Positions 6,487 through 14,007 of a stretch of DNA of 32,762 nucleotides are shown piece after piece (within the stretch, counting starts at the first letter, position 1; the number at the start of each line of letters is the position of its first letter). The notes under the pieces were generated by a model. It had not been told where the DNA came from. It ran no database searches and saw only the letters and a list, made by a program, of their open reading frames with translations. The DNA comes from Spirochaeta sp. GTDB taxonomy: Bacteria; Spirochaetota; Spirochaetia; DSM-27196; Alkalispirochaetaceae. The stretch spans positions 1 to 32,762 of the forward strand of contig SLRR01000230.1 of NCBI GenBank assembly GCA_007130865.1, given 5' to 3'. A program made the position numbers and the translations under genes.

Positions 6487-8615
6487 CGGGTCTCCTCCTG
6501 CGTGTTCCCGCTCCGGCTGCGCGCCCTATGGCGGTTGCGGTCCTCATCGCTTTCGTCCGCTGCGCGCTCCGCTTCGCCTTCAAGCGTCCGGCGGACCGCT
6601 TCCCGGGCGGCGATCATCACGGGCATATCCCGGCGGATATCGGCAAAGCGGAAATCGAGGAATCCCGACTGCCGTACGGTCTCCTGCATTCCCGGCATAT
6701 CCCCGGGACCGCGGATCCGCAGATCCTCCTCGGCGATGTGGAACCCGTCGGTGCTCTGGTAGAGTACGCGCAGCCGCTCCCGGGCGTCGTCGGTGAGCGG
6801 CTCCTGGTAAACCAGGATGCAGAAGGACTGCTGCTCGCCGCGGCCCACGCGACCGCGCAGCTGGTGGAGAGCCGCCAGGCCAAAGAGTTCCGCGTGTTCG
6901 ATCACGATCACCGTGGCGTTGGGCACGTCCACGCCCACCTCCACCACGCTGGTCGCGATCAGGGCGGCGAGCTCGCCCGAAGCAAACCGGTCCATCACGG
7001 TGGCGCGTTCCTCCTCGGGGAGGCGGGAGTGTACCACGCCGACCTGGTACGGCGCGAGTCGCGGCTGCAGTTCGTCCGCCATCTTCTGAACGCTGCGCAG
7101 ATCCCGGGCGCCCCCGTCTTCGATCGCCGGGTAGACCAGGTACGCCTGCCGACCCTCGGCGAGACGTTGACGCACAAACTCGTAAACCCGCTCCTCGTTA
7201 CCGATCCGGGCGAGGTGGGTTTTGATCGGCCGACGCCCCGGGGGAAGCTCCCGGATCGTGCTGATCTCGGTGTCGCCGAACGCGGTGAGCGCCAGGGACC
7301 GTGGTATCGGTGTGGCGCTCATCATGAGTACGTCCGGCACGGTACCTCGCTCGAGCAGCAGCTCCCGCTGGCGAACGCCGAAGCGATGCTGCTCGTCGAT
7401 AATCACAAACCCCAGGTTATTGTATTCCAGGTCCTCGCTGAAAAGCGCGTGGGTGCCCACCACGAGGTCGACGTCGCCGGCGGCGATCGCCTCCGCGGCG
7501 GCGTGTTTCTGTCCTGTTGTGAGGTTTCCCAGGACGAGGGCTATCCGCACGTCTCCGGGGGCGAGAAAGCGCGACGCGCTGTGGGCGTGCTGCCGCGCCA
7601 GGAGTTCCGTGGGAACCATGAGCGCTGCCTGTTCCCCCCGTTCGATAGCGGCACACGCTGCCAGGAGCGCCACCAGCGTCTTCCCGGAACCCACATCCCC
7701 CTGCAGAAGACGCGCCATCGGCCAGGGAGCGTGGCAGTCGGCGAGGATCTCCTTGAGGACGCGCTCCTGGTCTCCGGTCGGCGTAAACGGCAGCGCCCGG
7801 CGGACCGGCTCCACCACCGACCGCGTGGGTTCCGACCGCGGCCGGTGCCGGGCCCGGCGGCGCGCCAGGGCGGTCCGCGCCAGGTCGAGCTGGAAGTGAA
7901 AGAGCTCGGCGTACACCAGGCGCCGCCGGGCCCGCTCCGCCTCCTCAAGCGAGGTGGGCCGGTGCAGACCCTGCAGAGCTTCATCGATGCGGGGCAGGTT
8001 CTCCGCCCGGCGCAGGTGCTTCGGGAGGTCGTCCTCGAGCTCCGGCAGGGTGCGGTCCAGCGCCGCGGCGATCGCCGTGCGCAGAATCGGCTGAGTGATA
8101 CCTTCCGTCAGTGGGTATACCGGCACGAATCCCGGCAGGGGAGGCGCGGGGGTCCGGTGGTAGTCGTCTGCGGCGCGGCCCGGCGCGGCGCCGGAACGAT
8201 CGGTGCCCGGCAGGCGTTCCGCTTCAAACGTCGCGGTCTGAATCTCACCGTGGCGGAAGGAGAACTGTCCCCAGACGAGCAGGTGCGCACCCACCGGAAA
8301 GGTGCGCGCCAGGAAACTCCTGCCGAAGCAGACCAGCGCGGCGGTGCTCGATCCGTCGCGGATAACAATTTTCAGGACGCGTTCCCGGCCGCGGAAAAAG
8401 GAGTCGTGCTGCACCACCACCGCGTCGACGAGACCCTCTCCGTGGCGGGCCGCTTCCACGAGTGTGACTACGCGACTGCGGTCCTCGTACCGGCGCGGCG
8501 GGTGCAGGAGCAGGTCCCGGATCGCAGTGATGCCCAGCCGGGTCAGTGCCTCGGCACGGCGCTGCCCGATTCCGGGCAGATCGGTCAGGGATCCGGTGAC
8601 CTCCGGGAGTTTCAC
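6483..8615 (-). CDS. recG: ATP-dependent DNA helicase RecG
   Basis: A superfamily 2 helicase that reverses stalled replication forks and processes branched DNA. Length 710 residues is normal. It has a helix-hairpin-helix-like start (LTDLPGIGQRRAEALTRLGI), the wedge OB-fold in the first third, Walker A GDVGSGKT, the DEQH box (IIDEQHRFG), the SATPIPR motif III, and C-terminal motifs including VGVDVPNA and QLRGRVGRG. The GTG start lies 7 nt after the yggT stop with only a weak GAAAG upstream, so it is probably coupled to yggT. The C-terminal 30 residues are highly charged and variable. It sits between yggT and rsmD in one overlapping operon. Confidence 0.95.
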   Translation of the reverse strand: MKLPEVTGSLTDLPGIGQRRAEALTRLGITAIRDLLLHPPRRYEDRSRVVTLVEAARHGEGLVDAVVVQHDSFFRGRERVLKIVIRDGSSTAALVCFGRSFLARTFPVGAHLLVWGQFSFRHGEIQTATFEAERLPGTDRSGAAPGRAADDYHRTPAPPLPGFVPVYPLTEGITQPILRTAIAAALDRTLPELEDDLPKHLRRAENLPRIDEALQGLHRPTSLEEAERARRRLVYAELFHFQLDLARTALARRRARHRPRSEPTRSVVEPVRRALPFTPTGDQERVLKEILADCHAPWPMARLLQGDVGSGKTLVALLAACAAIERGEQAALMVPTELLARQHAHSASRFLAPGDVRIALVLGNLTTGQKHAAAEAIAAGDVDLVVGTHALFSEDLEYNNLGFVIIDEQHRFGVRQRELLLERGTVPDVLMMSATPIPRSLALTAFGDTEISTIRELPPGRRPIKTHLARIGNEERVYEFVRQRLAEGRQAYLVYPAIEDGGARDLRSVQKMADELQPRLAPYQVGVVHSRLPEEERATVMDRFASGELAALIATSVVEVGVDVPNATVIVIEHAELFGLAALHQLRGRVGRGEQQSFCILVYQEPLTDDARERLRVLYQSTDGFHIAEEDLRIRGPGDMPGMQETVRQSGFLDFRFADIRRDMPVMIAAREAVRRTLEGEAERAADESDEDRNRHRARSRSGNTQEETR

Positions 8616-8622
8616 CGGTCTT

Positions 8623-9216
8623 TCAGAACGGGATCTGCCGTACCAGCGAGACCACCAGGGTGATAACGAACCGTCCCGCCAGGAGTACTCCCAGGAGTAC
8701 GCCGCAGAAAATCAGCAGGGAGTCGCGGTAGTTCGTAAAACGACCCCGTAAAAATGGTCGGACCACCACCTGCAGCAGCGGATTGACTACCTGCTCCAGC
8801 ACGAGCCAGAGCCGCCCCCCGCTCGCGTCGAGACCGGCCAGCAATCCCACGAGGCGTACTACCGCGAGGATCAGGAAGATCGTGAGGAAGAAGGATGTCA
8901 CCGACCATACCGCCGAGATCGTTATCGCCAGGACGTACCCCAGCGTTACCCGCCCGGCGAAGGCGAGCTGCGTGAAGATGTTCTGAACTACGCCGAGGGT
9001 GAGAATCCCCACTACCGGGGAAAAATCCATCACGCCGAAGCGGATCGGCGTGTGCTCCCGAAACCAGTTAAGGTACGGGTCGGTGACGGACGCCAGGGCG
9101 GCGTACACCCGGCCGTAACTTACACCGCTGAACCAGGTCATCACGATCCGCACAAAAATAACCATCATATAGATAGTCAGAGCGGAACTGACGTAGCGGG
9201 CAATTGTTTGAATCAT
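8623..9216 (-). CDS. YggT family integral membrane protein
   Basis: A 197-residue protein with two YggT repeats, each having a pair of hydrophobic helices separated by a short amphipathic segment containing an N-P-L or D-P-Y motif (ASVTDPYLNWFRE in the first half, EQVVNPLLQVVVRPF in the second). YggT proteins are inner-membrane proteins of poorly defined function, linked in some bacteria to osmotic tolerance or cell-division and membrane organisation. The ATG overlaps the dnaE stop (ATGA), so translation is coupled. Its place between dnaE and recG does not reveal a specific role. Confidence 0.85.
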   Translation of the reverse strand: MIQTIARYVSSALTIYMMVIFVRIVMTWFSGVSYGRVYAALASVTDPYLNWFREHTPIRFGVMDFSPVVGILTLGVVQNIFTQLAFAGRVTLGYVLAITISAVWSVTSFFLTIFLILAVVRLVGLLAGLDASGGRLWLVLEQVVNPLLQVVVRPFLRGRFTNYRDSLLIFCGVLLGVLLAGRFVITLVVSLVRQIPF

Positions 9217-12200
9217 TCTTTCCAGACCTCTCTTACCAGGGGATGTTGTGCCAGACGCTCCAGTGTTTCACGACGGGAGGAAACGCGCAACTGCGGACCC
9301 ACACGAATCGCCGTCTCCGAAGGCTCTTCGTGCCCGTCGGCACCGTTTGTTTCCACGTGAAGGATGATATCGGAGTTACCCACGAACTCCTGCAGATCTC
9401 CCCGCAGGTCGTAGAGCGCTTCTTCGTCTACCGCCGCCTCCGTGAGTCGCAGGTGAACCGCAGCGGCGTCACGTTCCTGCAGATCATCCAGGGAAAGGAT
9501 CTCCTCCAGTATGAGCTGCACGTTCTCCTTGCGCCTGTCCAGAGTGCCGCGACATCCGATTACCGTACCGGCGGAAAGGTCTTCCGCGACGGTACTGTAG
9601 GTTTCCGGAAAGAGTACGACGTCGATCTGCCCGTTGTAGTCCTCCAGGACGCCCATGGCCATGCGGTCTCCCTTCCGGGTCACCACCGTCCGAAGATCCC
9701 GGAGAAGACCCATGACCTGCACTTTCTCACCGATCGTAGCGGACTCCAGGCGACCCAGGTTGATACCCGTGGTCTCCCGCCAGCGGTCCCGGTGATCGTC
9801 CAGGGGATGACCGGAGAAGTAAAACCCCAGGTAGTCTCGTTCCCACCGGAGCCGTTCCTCCGCGTTGGACGAGGGCTGTTCCTCGATGGGCAGACGGTCT
9901 TCTCCCGTCTCGCCGGTCTCGTCAAAGAGCGAGGTCTGCCCGGCGAGCCGGTTTTGCCGGGTGTGGGACGCGGCTTCCAGGTACACGTCCATGTTGTGGA
10001 GCAGGGTGGGGCGGTTGCGGCCCACGTTGTCGAACGCGCCGGTCTGAACGAGCGTCTCGATCACCTTGCGGTTTACCGTACGCGTGTCGATCCGCTCCAG
10101 GAAGTCGAGGAAACTCTGAAACGGCCCCTCCCGGCGACGCGCCGCGAGGATCGCGTCTACTGCGCCGGCGCCGACGTTCTTGATACCCACCAGGCCGAAG
10201 ACCACTTTGTCCTCCAACACACCGAAGTACTTCTCGCTCCGGTTGATGTCCGGGGGATGCACCGTGATGCCCAGGTCCCGCGCTTCCAGCAGGTACTCGG
10301 TGAACTTGTCCGTGTCGTTAATCTCGTTTGTGAGGTTGGCGGCGATGAACTCCACCGGGTAGTTGGCCTTGAGGTACGCCGTCTGGTACGCCAGGATCGA
10401 GTAAGCCGCGGCGTGGGACTTGTTGAATCCGTACCCGGCAAAGGGTTTAAGGAGCTCAAAGATCATCTCACCCTGTTCCCGGGTGTAGCCTTTCTCCACC
10501 GCACCTTGCAGGAACTCCTGCTCCATGCGGTTCATCTCCTCTTCCTTCTTCTTACCCATGGCGCGACGCAGGATATCCGCGCGTCCCAGGGTGAAACCTC
10601 CCACGAGCTGGGCGATCTCCATCACCTGTTCCTGGTAGACGATCACGCCGTAGGTCTCCTGGAGGACCGATTCCAGCGCCGGCAGGGGATAACTGATCGG
10701 GGTGCGGCCGTTCTTGGAATCGACGAACTGGTCGATGAACTGCATCGGTCCCGGCCGGTAGAGTGCGTTCAACGCGATCAGGTCCTCGATGCGGTTGGGT
10801 CGCGCCCGGCGCAATACATCCTGCATGCCCTGGCTTTCAAACTGGAATACCGCCTTGCTCATGCCTTTGCTGAGCATCGCGAACGTCGCCGGGTCGTCTT
10901 CCCGGACCGACTCGATCGAGAAATCGGGATGCCGTTTTTTTACCAGAGCCTCGGTGTTCCTTATCAGCGTGAGCGTCTTGAGTCCCAGAAAGTCCATCTT
11001 CACCAGACCGCAGTCCTCAAGCTGGTCCATCGTAAACTGCGTGGAGATCGACCCCGTTTTGGGATCGCGGTAGAGCGGGACGTATTCCACCAGCTCTTTC
11101 TCGCCGATCACGATTCCCGCGGCGTGGGTTGAGGCGTGGCGGTGCAGTCCCTCCAGGCGGCGGCTTACGTCGAGAAGTTCCTCGTACACCTGTCCCCGTT
11201 CCGGTAGCGCCGCCAGTTCCGGCTCCTGCTCCAACGCGGTTTCCAGCGTCGTCTTCAGGTCCCGGGGAACGAGTTTTGCGATCGCGTCGGCCTCGTCGTA
11301 GGGAAGTCCCAGGACGCGCGCCACGTCGCGGATAACCGATTTTGCCTTGAGTGTTCCAAACGTTATGATCTGGCCCACTTTCTCGCGACCGTACTTCTGC
11401 GTGACGTAGTCGATCACCTCGTTGCGCCGTTCGTAGCAGAAATCGATATCAAAGTCCGGCATGGAGACGCGCTCCGGGTTGAGAAACCGCTCAAAGAGGA
11501 GCCCGTACTTGAGCGGCTCGATATCGGTGATTTTCAGAGCGAACGCTACGATCGACCCCGCTCCGGACCCGCGGCCCGGCCCCACGGGGATCCCGCTGTC
11601 CCGGGCAAACTTGATAAAGTCCCACACGATCAGGAAGTACCCGGTAAATCCCATGGAGATGATCGTGTCCAGCTCGTATTCCGCTCGCTCCCGGATCTCC
11701 CGGGAGACCGGTTCGTACCGCTCGGCGATTCCCTCCATCGTGATGTGCCGGAGATAATCGTCGCGATTAGCGAATTCCGGCGGGATCGAGTAGGAGGGGA
11801 ACTGCGGGCCGGGTAGTTCGATCTCCAGCTCGCACCGGTCTGCGATCTCCCGGGCGTTCCGGATCGCCTGGGGAGCCTCCGGGAATAGCTCCGCCATCTC
11901 GTCGGGATTCTTCAGGTAGAACTCCTGCGTGGAGAACTTGAAGCGGTTGGTTTCCGCCTTTTTCCGGTTGCCCCCGATGCAGAGGAGAATATCCTGAGCG
12001 TTGGCGTCGTCCCGGGTCAGGTAGTGCGTGTCGTTGGCGGCTACCACGGGCGTGCCGGTATCAGTCGAGAGCCGCAGGAGCATCTCGTTCAGTACTTTCT
12101 GCTCCGGTATGCGGTGGTTAGTGAGCTCCAGGTACACGTTCTCCTGCCCGTACACCCGGCGATACCAGGCGAGGAGTTCCTCCGCCTCGCTTCGTTTGTT

Positions 12201-12650
12201 TCCCAGGAGCAGTCTCGGCAGCTCCCCGCCGAGAGAACCGGTCAGGGCGATCAGGCCTTCCGCATGGGTCTCCATCACCTCGTGGTCGATCCTCGGCCGG
12301 TAGTAGAAGCCCTCCAGGTATCCGATCGAGGAGAGATGCATCAGGTTGCGGTATCCCTGGCGGTTACGAGCGAGCAGGACGATCCGTCCGTTGCGGTTGG
12401 CACCGTCCATACTCGTCTTGCGGTGCCGCGAGGCCGGGGCAACGTAGAAATCGCACCCTATGATCGGCTTGATTCCCGCTTTACGGCATTGCTGGTAGAA
12501 GGAGAGCGCTCCGAAGAGGTTGCCGTCGTCGGTGAGCGCGATCGCCGGCATTCCCAGTTCTTTTGCCCGGGCGACGATCCCCGGTATGCTCGAGGCGCCT
12601 TTCAGCAGAGAAAAATCCGAGTGGTTGTGGAGATGAACGAAGCCCGACAC
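9213..12650 (-). CDS. dnaE: DNA polymerase III alpha subunit
   Basis: The replicative polymerase, 1145 residues from the GTG at 12650. Domains in order: PHP domain (residues 1 to about 250, starting FVHLHNHSDFSLL), C-family polymerase palm with GPGRGSGAGS and the catalytic aspartates in PDFDIDF near residue 400, fingers, a clamp-binding motif QTSLFD near residue 905, and an OB-fold toward the C-terminus (VTRKGDRMAMGVLEDYNG). Several PHP metal ligands are substituted, so metal-dependent PHP proofreading is doubtful. The GTG start matches family N-termini and follows a TTGACC-17-TATCAT promoter by 6 nt; the AGGGAG directly against it has no spacing and cannot act as a normal ribosome-binding site. 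The gene heads dnaE-yggT-recG-rsmD. Confidence 0.95.
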   Translation of the reverse strand: MSGFVHLHNHSDFSLLKGASSIPGIVARAKELGMPAIALTDDGNLFGALSFYQQCRKAGIKPIIGCDFYVAPASRHRKTSMDGANRNGRIVLLARNRQGYRNLMHLSSIGYLEGFYYRPRIDHEVMETHAEGLIALTGSLGGELPRLLLGNKRSEAEELLAWYRRVYGQENVYLELTNHRIPEQKVLNEMLLRLSTDTGTPVVAANDTHYLTRDDANAQDILLCIGGNRKKAETNRFKFSTQEFYLKNPDEMAELFPEAPQAIRNAREIADRCELEIELPGPQFPSYSIPPEFANRDDYLRHITMEGIAERYEPVSREIRERAEYELDTIISMGFTGYFLIVWDFIKFARDSGIPVGPGRGSGAGSIVAFALKITDIEPLKYGLLFERFLNPERVSMPDFDIDFCYERRNEVIDYVTQKYGREKVGQIITFGTLKAKSVIRDVARVLGLPYDEADAIAKLVPRDLKTTLETALEQEPELAALPERGQVYEELLDVSRRLEGLHRHASTHAAGIVIGEKELVEYVPLYRDPKTGSISTQFTMDQLEDCGLVKMDFLGLKTLTLIRNTEALVKKRHPDFSIESVREDDPATFAMLSKGMSKAVFQFESQGMQDVLRRARPNRIEDLIALNALYRPGPMQFIDQFVDSKNGRTPISYPLPALESVLQETYGVIVYQEQVMEIAQLVGGFTLGRADILRRAMGKKKEEEMNRMEQEFLQGAVEKGYTREQGEMIFELLKPFAGYGFNKSHAAAYSILAYQTAYLKANYPVEFIAANLTNEINDTDKFTEYLLEARDLGITVHPPDINRSEKYFGVLEDKVVFGLVGIKNVGAGAVDAILAARRREGPFQSFLDFLERIDTRTVNRKVIETLVQTGAFDNVGRNRPTLLHNMDVYLEAASHTRQNRLAGQTSLFDETGETGEDRLPIEEQPSSNAEERLRWERDYLGFYFSGHPLDDHRDRWRETTGINLGRLESATIGEKVQVMGLLRDLRTVVTRKGDRMAMGVLEDYNGQIDVVLFPETYSTVAEDLSAGTVIGCRGTLDRRKENVQLILEEILSLDDLQERDAAAVHLRLTEAAVDEEALYDLRGDLQEFVGNSDIILHVETNGADGHEEPSETAIRVGPQLRVSSRRETLERLAQHPLVREVWKE

Positions 12651-12656
12651 CTCCCT

Positions 12657-12685
12657 ATGATACCGGGAAGATCCGGCGTGGTCAA
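12657..12685 (-). promoter_or_regulatory. dnaE promoter, leaderless type
   Basis: On the minus strand, TTGACC (12685-12680), 17-nt spacer, TATCAT (12662-12657), then 6 nt to the GTG start. This is the same pair of hexamers and the same spacing as at alaS. The -35 box overlaps the stop codon of the upstream gene (12682-12684). Transcription is predicted to start at or within a base or two of the start codon. Confidence 0.6.
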
Positions 12686-13512
12686 AGCGTTCGCAGGAAC
12701 TGTCGCAGCGTGCTGGACGCGCGCCACCGACCAAGGTTATCCAGGTGCTTTCCGTAAAGTGGTTCGTTCTCCAGCGCACCCAGGACGGTCCGGAGGTCCC
12801 GTTCCGTCAGGGGCAGGGAGCGGCCGACGATCTCCGATTCCGCCTCTCGCAGGCGGATCAGGTGGATGCCGTCGATGAGAAACGCCGCATGGAACTCCTC
12901 CAGGTTGTCTTTTTCCACGCTCGCCGTCGCGACCACCGTGAGGGAGGAGGACGTTATGGGGTAGGCGAATCCGAACTGGTGGAGCATCCAGTTGGTCCTC
13001 GTCCGGAGAGGAATCCGAACACGCGTGAGCAGTTCTCCCGGAGCGAGGTCGATCTTGCTGATTGGGACCCACCGGCTGTGGCCGAACCGCCGCAGTTCCA
13101 CCTTGGCTTCCAGTAACTGGAGCACCACCGCGATCGGCAGGGTTCCTTCGGGGACGCAGATCGCGCCGCCGATCGTAGCAAGGTTACGCACCGGGGGAGG
13201 GCCCATCCGGTCCATGGCGGCTACGAGCGGTTCCGGTAGAAAGTGGCTGCCCACTTCCCGGAGCCGTGCGATCGGGATCGCCGCTCCGACGTCGACGCGG
13301 ATATCGCTGCGGACGACGCGTTTCAGCTCAGAGACGCCATGAAGCGCCACCAGTCGTGATCGGTGTTCGCCCCGGTCCATCCACCACGTACCCCCCGCCC
13401 AGAGAGGCAGTTCCGGGTCGCGTCGCAGCAGTTGCAGTACGTCGCCCAGTGCCTGCGGGGTAAGAACCCCCGGTGTGGATATGGCCGATGCCCGACTTGT
13501 GCGTCCGCTCAT
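12682..13512 (-). CDS. FAD-binding subunit, xanthine dehydrogenase family
   Basis: A 276-residue member of the FAD_binding_5 / CO-dehydrogenase flavoprotein family, the medium subunit that carries FAD in molybdenum hydroxylases. Seen: LWAGGTWWMDRG in place of the usual LxAGGTD loop, VGAAIPIARL, and the strong flavin motif PPPVRNLATIGGAICVPEGT, then a C-terminal domain resembling CO_deh_flav_C. The typical Asp of the AGGTD loop is replaced by Trp. The ATG overlaps the stop of the iron-sulfur subunit gene (ATGA). It is the last gene of the NusG-led operon. The fold is clear; whether the complex is catalytic is doubtful because its partners have lost ligands. Confidence 0.8.
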   Translation of the reverse strand: MSGRTSRASAISTPGVLTPQALGDVLQLLRRDPELPLWAGGTWWMDRGEHRSRLVALHGVSELKRVVRSDIRVDVGAAIPIARLREVGSHFLPEPLVAAMDRMGPPPVRNLATIGGAICVPEGTLPIAVVLQLLEAKVELRRFGHSRWVPISKIDLAPGELLTRVRIPLRTRTNWMLHQFGFAYPITSSSLTVVATASVEKDNLEEFHAAFLIDGIHLIRLREAESEIVGRSLPLTERDLRTVLGALENEPLYGKHLDNLGRWRASSTLRQFLRTL

Positions 13513-14003
13513 CTCCGGCGCGTCTCCCGTTCGGTCCGCTCACCTCGTTTTCTGCCGTGCAGGCGGCCCGCCAGGCGCACGGCCCGCTCAAACTCGTCTC
13601 GTCCGGCGCAGCGGGTCACCAGGTATCGGCTGTATTCCTGAATCTCCAGGTCCGAGGGCATGCCTTTTTCCGAAAGGATCTGATACGCCAGCATCACCAG
13701 GCCCGGAAGCGCGTCCTCGCACCGGGAAATACCCACTTTGTCAAAGGCACGCATGATGTCCCGGAAAACCGGCCTGTTTCCCATACCTTCCAGGGTGGTG
13801 ATCTCCGCGCCCTGCAGGCGATACGCCGGGAGAATGCACGAGGGAACCGGCCGATCTCCCAGGAGGATCGCGCAGCGCAGGCAGTTGCCGCCGCGGCAAC
13901 GACCCGCCCGTGCTCCCTCTACGGATATGTGGGGCCACGCCCGGTCGGTAGGTGAACACTTTATCGTATGGTGCGCTCCATTCATTACGAACTCGATTTT
14001 CAC
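13509..14003 (-). CDS. Degenerate [2Fe-2S] subunit, xanthine dehydrogenase family
   Basis: A 164-residue homologue of the small iron-sulfur subunit (CoxS/XdhC-like) that normally carries two [2Fe-2S] clusters. The N-terminal ferredoxin-like cluster site is intact: C36, C41 and C44 in RCRGGNCLRC, and C56 in PSC. The C-terminal helical site is half lost. The family's QCGFCTPG is RCEDALPG here (C95 kept, second Cys to A98), and NLCRCTG is LVTRCAG (first Cys to T130, C132 kept). A normal second cluster is therefore unlikely. GTG start with a strong GGAGGA ribosome-binding site, 4 nt after the molybdopterin subunit stop. It overlaps the FAD subunit gene. Confidence 0.8.
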   Translation of the reverse strand: MKIEFVMNGAHHTIKCSPTDRAWPHISVEGARAGRCRGGNCLRCAILLGDRPVPSCILPAYRLQGAEITTLEGMGNRPVFRDIMRAFDKVGISRCEDALPGLVMLAYQILSEKGMPSDLEIQEYSRYLVTRCAGRDEFERAVRLAGRLHGRKRGERTERETRRR

Positions 14004-14007
14004 CTGG

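Noticed and set aside
6528..8663. 711-codon plus-strand frame opposite recG
   Set aside because: Shadow of recG; no ribosome-binding site, no recognisable domain, and recG has all helicase motifs.
9204..11132. 642-codon plus-strand frame opposite dnaE
   Set aside because: Shadow of the polymerase gene; composition is typical of an antisense frame.
12651..12656. AGGGAG as the dnaE ribosome-binding site
   Set aside because: It touches the GTG with no spacing, and no alternative in-frame start lies a suitable distance downstream. It is treated as coincidental.
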